Source: Cytophagaceae bacterium (lineage in GTDB: Bacteria > Bacteroidota > Bacteroidia > Cytophagales > Spirosomataceae). Taken from it: a DNA stretch of 15,699 bases. The translations under genes and the position numbers were made by a program. Numbering within the stretch: position 1 is the stretch's first letter; the number at the start of each line of letters is the position of its first letter. Location: NCBI GenBank assembly GCA_947459055.1, contig CANHCG010000008.1, forward strand, positions 1 through 15,699. Reading direction: 5' to 3'. Shown here one piece after another: positions 14,497 through 15,699 of the stretch. Under the pieces are notes generated by a model, which ran no database searches, was not told the DNA's origin, and saw only the letters and a list, made by a program, of their open reading frames with translations.

Positions 14497-14504
14497 TACT
14501 TTTG
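14497..14504 (+). promoter_or_regulatory. Putative -7 box for the DUF2795 gene
   Basis: TACTTTTG is an exact TAnnTTTG match, identical to the box before exbB, and both are followed by GC. It is preceded by a T/A-rich stretch (14461-14496) without an obvious TTG -33. Transcription would start near 14511, giving a leader of about 33 bases to the ATG at 14544. Confidence 0.55.
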
Positions 14505-14543
14505 CAGACCGATAAATATTAACAGCATTAATCAATATATCAT

Positions 14544-14765
14544 ATGTACTGGACACTAGAACTTGCCTCCTACTTAGAAGATGCCCCTTGGCCTGCTTCT
14601 AAAGACGAATTAATCGACTTTGCCATCCGTACCGGATCTCCTTTGGAAGTCGTAGAAAACTTACAAGAATTAGAAGATGATGGCCAACCGTTCGAAAGCA
14701 TCGAAGAAATTTGGCCAGATTATCCTACTAAAGACGACTTTTTCTTCAACGAAGACGAATATTAA
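14544..14765 (+). CDS. DUF2795 domain protein, small and acidic
   Basis: A 73-residue, strongly acidic protein made almost entirely of the DUF2795 domain: YWTLELASYLEDAPWPASKD, then a helical segment with IRTGSPLEVVENLQELEDD, then IWPDYPTKDDFFFNEDEY. This protein is very highly conserved and usually stand-alone across Bacteroidota. Its function is unknown as far as I know; the negative charge and small size would fit a binding partner of a basic protein or nucleic-acid machinery, but that is speculation. It has its own exact promoter box and a strong intrinsic terminator, which point to a monocistronic, probably well-expressed gene. Its stop codon (14763-14765) overlaps the convergent glpD stop. 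Confidence 0.92.
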   Translation: MYWTLELASYLEDAPWPASKDELIDFAIRTGSPLEVVENLQELEDDGQPFESIEEIWPDYPTKDDFFFNEDEY

Positions 14766-15699
14766 TTAAAAGAGGCGAAAGCCTCTTTTTTTATAGCTTT
14801 CAATCGACTTGCCATTCCTTCATCTCGCAATGCAATTCCCCACCGCCGCTTTAATACATCGTCCCAACTCGTCGCCATCTCAAATTCCTTCAAATATTGA
14901 ATTTCACCAAGTAAATAAGGTAATTTAGAATCTAATAATTGAATTCCATCCGCTTCCTTTTGACAAAATTCCCAAACAAAACGTGCCTGACCCCCGTAGG
15001 TTTCCTTTAAATGTTTTTCCGTGTCAGCGGACATCGCGCCCGTGTGCACCTCTTGCACAAAATTAACTGAATCAGAAATCCCTAAGGCATGATGCTGCGT
15101 TTGGCATACCGACTTTTTCACATGAAAAACCTCCGTTTCCACCACATCCATGGTATCCGAAGCCATCACTCGATACGTCGTCCATTTCCCGCCCATGATG
15201 CTAACTAATTTACTTCGTTGATCTACTTCCACTTCGTGATCCCGAACCAGCGATTTCGTATCAGTTTGTAAGGCATCGTTTAATTGAACCTGAAGCAGTG
15301 GCCGCTGGCCCACAAAATGGGAGCTAATGTCTGACATACTCGCTTTTTGTTTGGCAAAGCGGTTAAAATATTCCAATAAATAGATCTTTTCCTCTTCCAA
15401 AATTTCAGGTTGGTCCGAAATCACATCCGGATCATCTGTCGTGCCCACTAAGACAAAGCCACGCCAAGGAATTAAAAATACCACCCGGCCATCGTCGGTT
15501 TTGGGTATCAATAAAGCCATTTCACTTGGCCAAAAAGACTTAGGTAAAACAATATGCGCACCCCGACTCACTTTCATTCTCGAACCTAATTTAGGATTCG
15601 CCATTTTTCGAATCGCATCCGTATACGGGCCCGTTGCATTGACCACCGCACGAACGGCAACAGCATGTTCGAGCTTACCCAGCAGATCCTTAAAATGCA
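14762..15699 (-). CDS. glpD: Glycerol-3-phosphate dehydrogenase/oxidase (GlpD), C-terminal part
   Basis: Partial: the reading frame is open from the stop at 14762-14764 to the right edge (312 codons), and the N-terminal FAD-binding part lies outside. A GTG at 15644-15646 is internal, since codons upstream of it (HFKDLLGKLEHAVAVRA) continue the domain. Visible GlpD features: VVNATGPYTDAIRKM, SRGAHIVLPKSFWP, VVFLIPWRGFVLVGTTDDPD, the segment YFNRFAKQKASMSDISSHFVGQRPLL, SIMGGKWTTYRVMASDTMD, and the C-terminal GlpD domain (about the last 120 residues) with YLLGEIQYLKEFEMATSWDDVLKRRWGIAL. The enzyme oxidises sn-glycerol 3-phosphate to dihydroxyacetone phosphate at the inner membrane and passes electrons to the quinone pool. 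The final nine residues are encoded by the terminator hairpin of the convergent gene. Confidence 0.93.
   Translation of the reverse strand, partial: HFKDLLGKLEHAVAVRAVVNATGPYTDAIRKMANPKLGSRMKVSRGAHIVLPKSFWPSEMALLIPKTDDGRVVFLIPWRGFVLVGTTDDPDVISDQPEILEEEKIYLLEYFNRFAKQKASMSDISSHFVGQRPLLQVQLNDALQTDTKSLVRDHEVEVDQRSKLVSIMGGKWTTYRVMASDTMDVVETEVFHVKKSVCQTQHHALGISDSVNFVQEVHTGAMSADTEKHLKETYGGQARFVWEFCQKEADGIQLLDSKLPYLLGEIQYLKEFEMATSWDDVLKRRWGIALRDEGMASRLKAIKKEAFASFN
14768..14792 (+). terminator. Intrinsic terminator of the DUF2795 gene, inside the glpD 3' end
   Basis: Stem AAAAGAGGC (14768-14776) and GCCTCTTTT (14781-14789) is perfect, closed by a GAAA tetraloop (14777-14780) and followed by more T to 14792. 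It begins 3 bases after the DUF2795 stop. The same bases encode the last residues of GlpD (KKEAFASFN) on the minus strand. Read in that direction the hairpin is followed by a weaker tract, TTTTAATTAATATT, so it may also work in reverse. Confidence 0.9.

Noticed and set aside
15644..15646. GTG as the glpD start
   Set aside because: The frame stays open upstream to the window edge with GlpD-like sequence before VVNATGP; the gene is simply cut by the window.
1..15699. CRISPR arrays, tRNA/rRNA genes, transposases, phage or defence genes
   Set aside because: None were recognisable by reading; no spaced repeats, cloverleaf or mobile-element motifs were found.

Overview
The window looks like chromosomal DNA of a Bacteroidota bacterium, probably Cytophagales (a Spirosomataceae/Cytophagaceae-type relative; this level is inference). 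The evidence is an exbB-exbD-exbD-tonB order with a Bacteroidota-style TonB N-terminus, a short DUF721 protein, the very conserved small acidic DUF2795 protein, absence of Shine-Dalgarno sequences, and several exact matches to the Bacteroidota -7 promoter box TAnnTTTG. No RNA genes, insertion sequences, phage genes or CRISPR arrays were seen. It reads as core genome rather than an island.

Region 1 (1-3759, minus strand) is a TonB energisation operon: ExbB, two different ExbD/TolR proteins, TonB, an 80-residue two-helix membrane protein, and the N-terminal part of a PstS-like solute-binding lipoprotein that runs off the left edge. A 340-base AT-rich gap (3760-4099) holds an exact -7 box for this operon, two inverted repeats, phased A-tracts and a doubtful 36-codon ORF.

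Region 2 (4100-7075) holds a plus-strand DUF721 (DciA-like) gene. Its last 23 bases overlap, tail to tail, a tight three-gene minus-strand operon: a DPM1-like family 2 glycosyltransferase, a NodB-fold deacetylase and a multi-membrane-span GT87-like glycosyltransferase. This recalls the ArnC-ArnD-ArnT logic (make a lipid-linked sugar, deacetylate it, transfer it across the membrane) with a GT87 enzyme in the last role. It is the best candidate here for an undescribed pathway.

Region 3 (7160-13617, plus strand) carries an S66 LD-carboxypeptidase, a ComM/YifB Mg-chelatase-like AAA ATPase, an exported thioredoxin-fold protein, an exported M28 metallopeptidase with a PA domain, and an FtsZ. The FtsZ has no dcw-cluster neighbours, a shortened and altered T3-loop region, a short linker and a C-terminal extension, so it may be a second, divergent FtsZ.

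Region 4 (13674-15699) has cutC (minus), a strongly promoted DUF2795 gene (plus) and the C-terminal 312 codons of glpD (minus, entering from the right edge). The DUF2795 terminator lies inside the last codons of glpD, and the two stop codons share bases.
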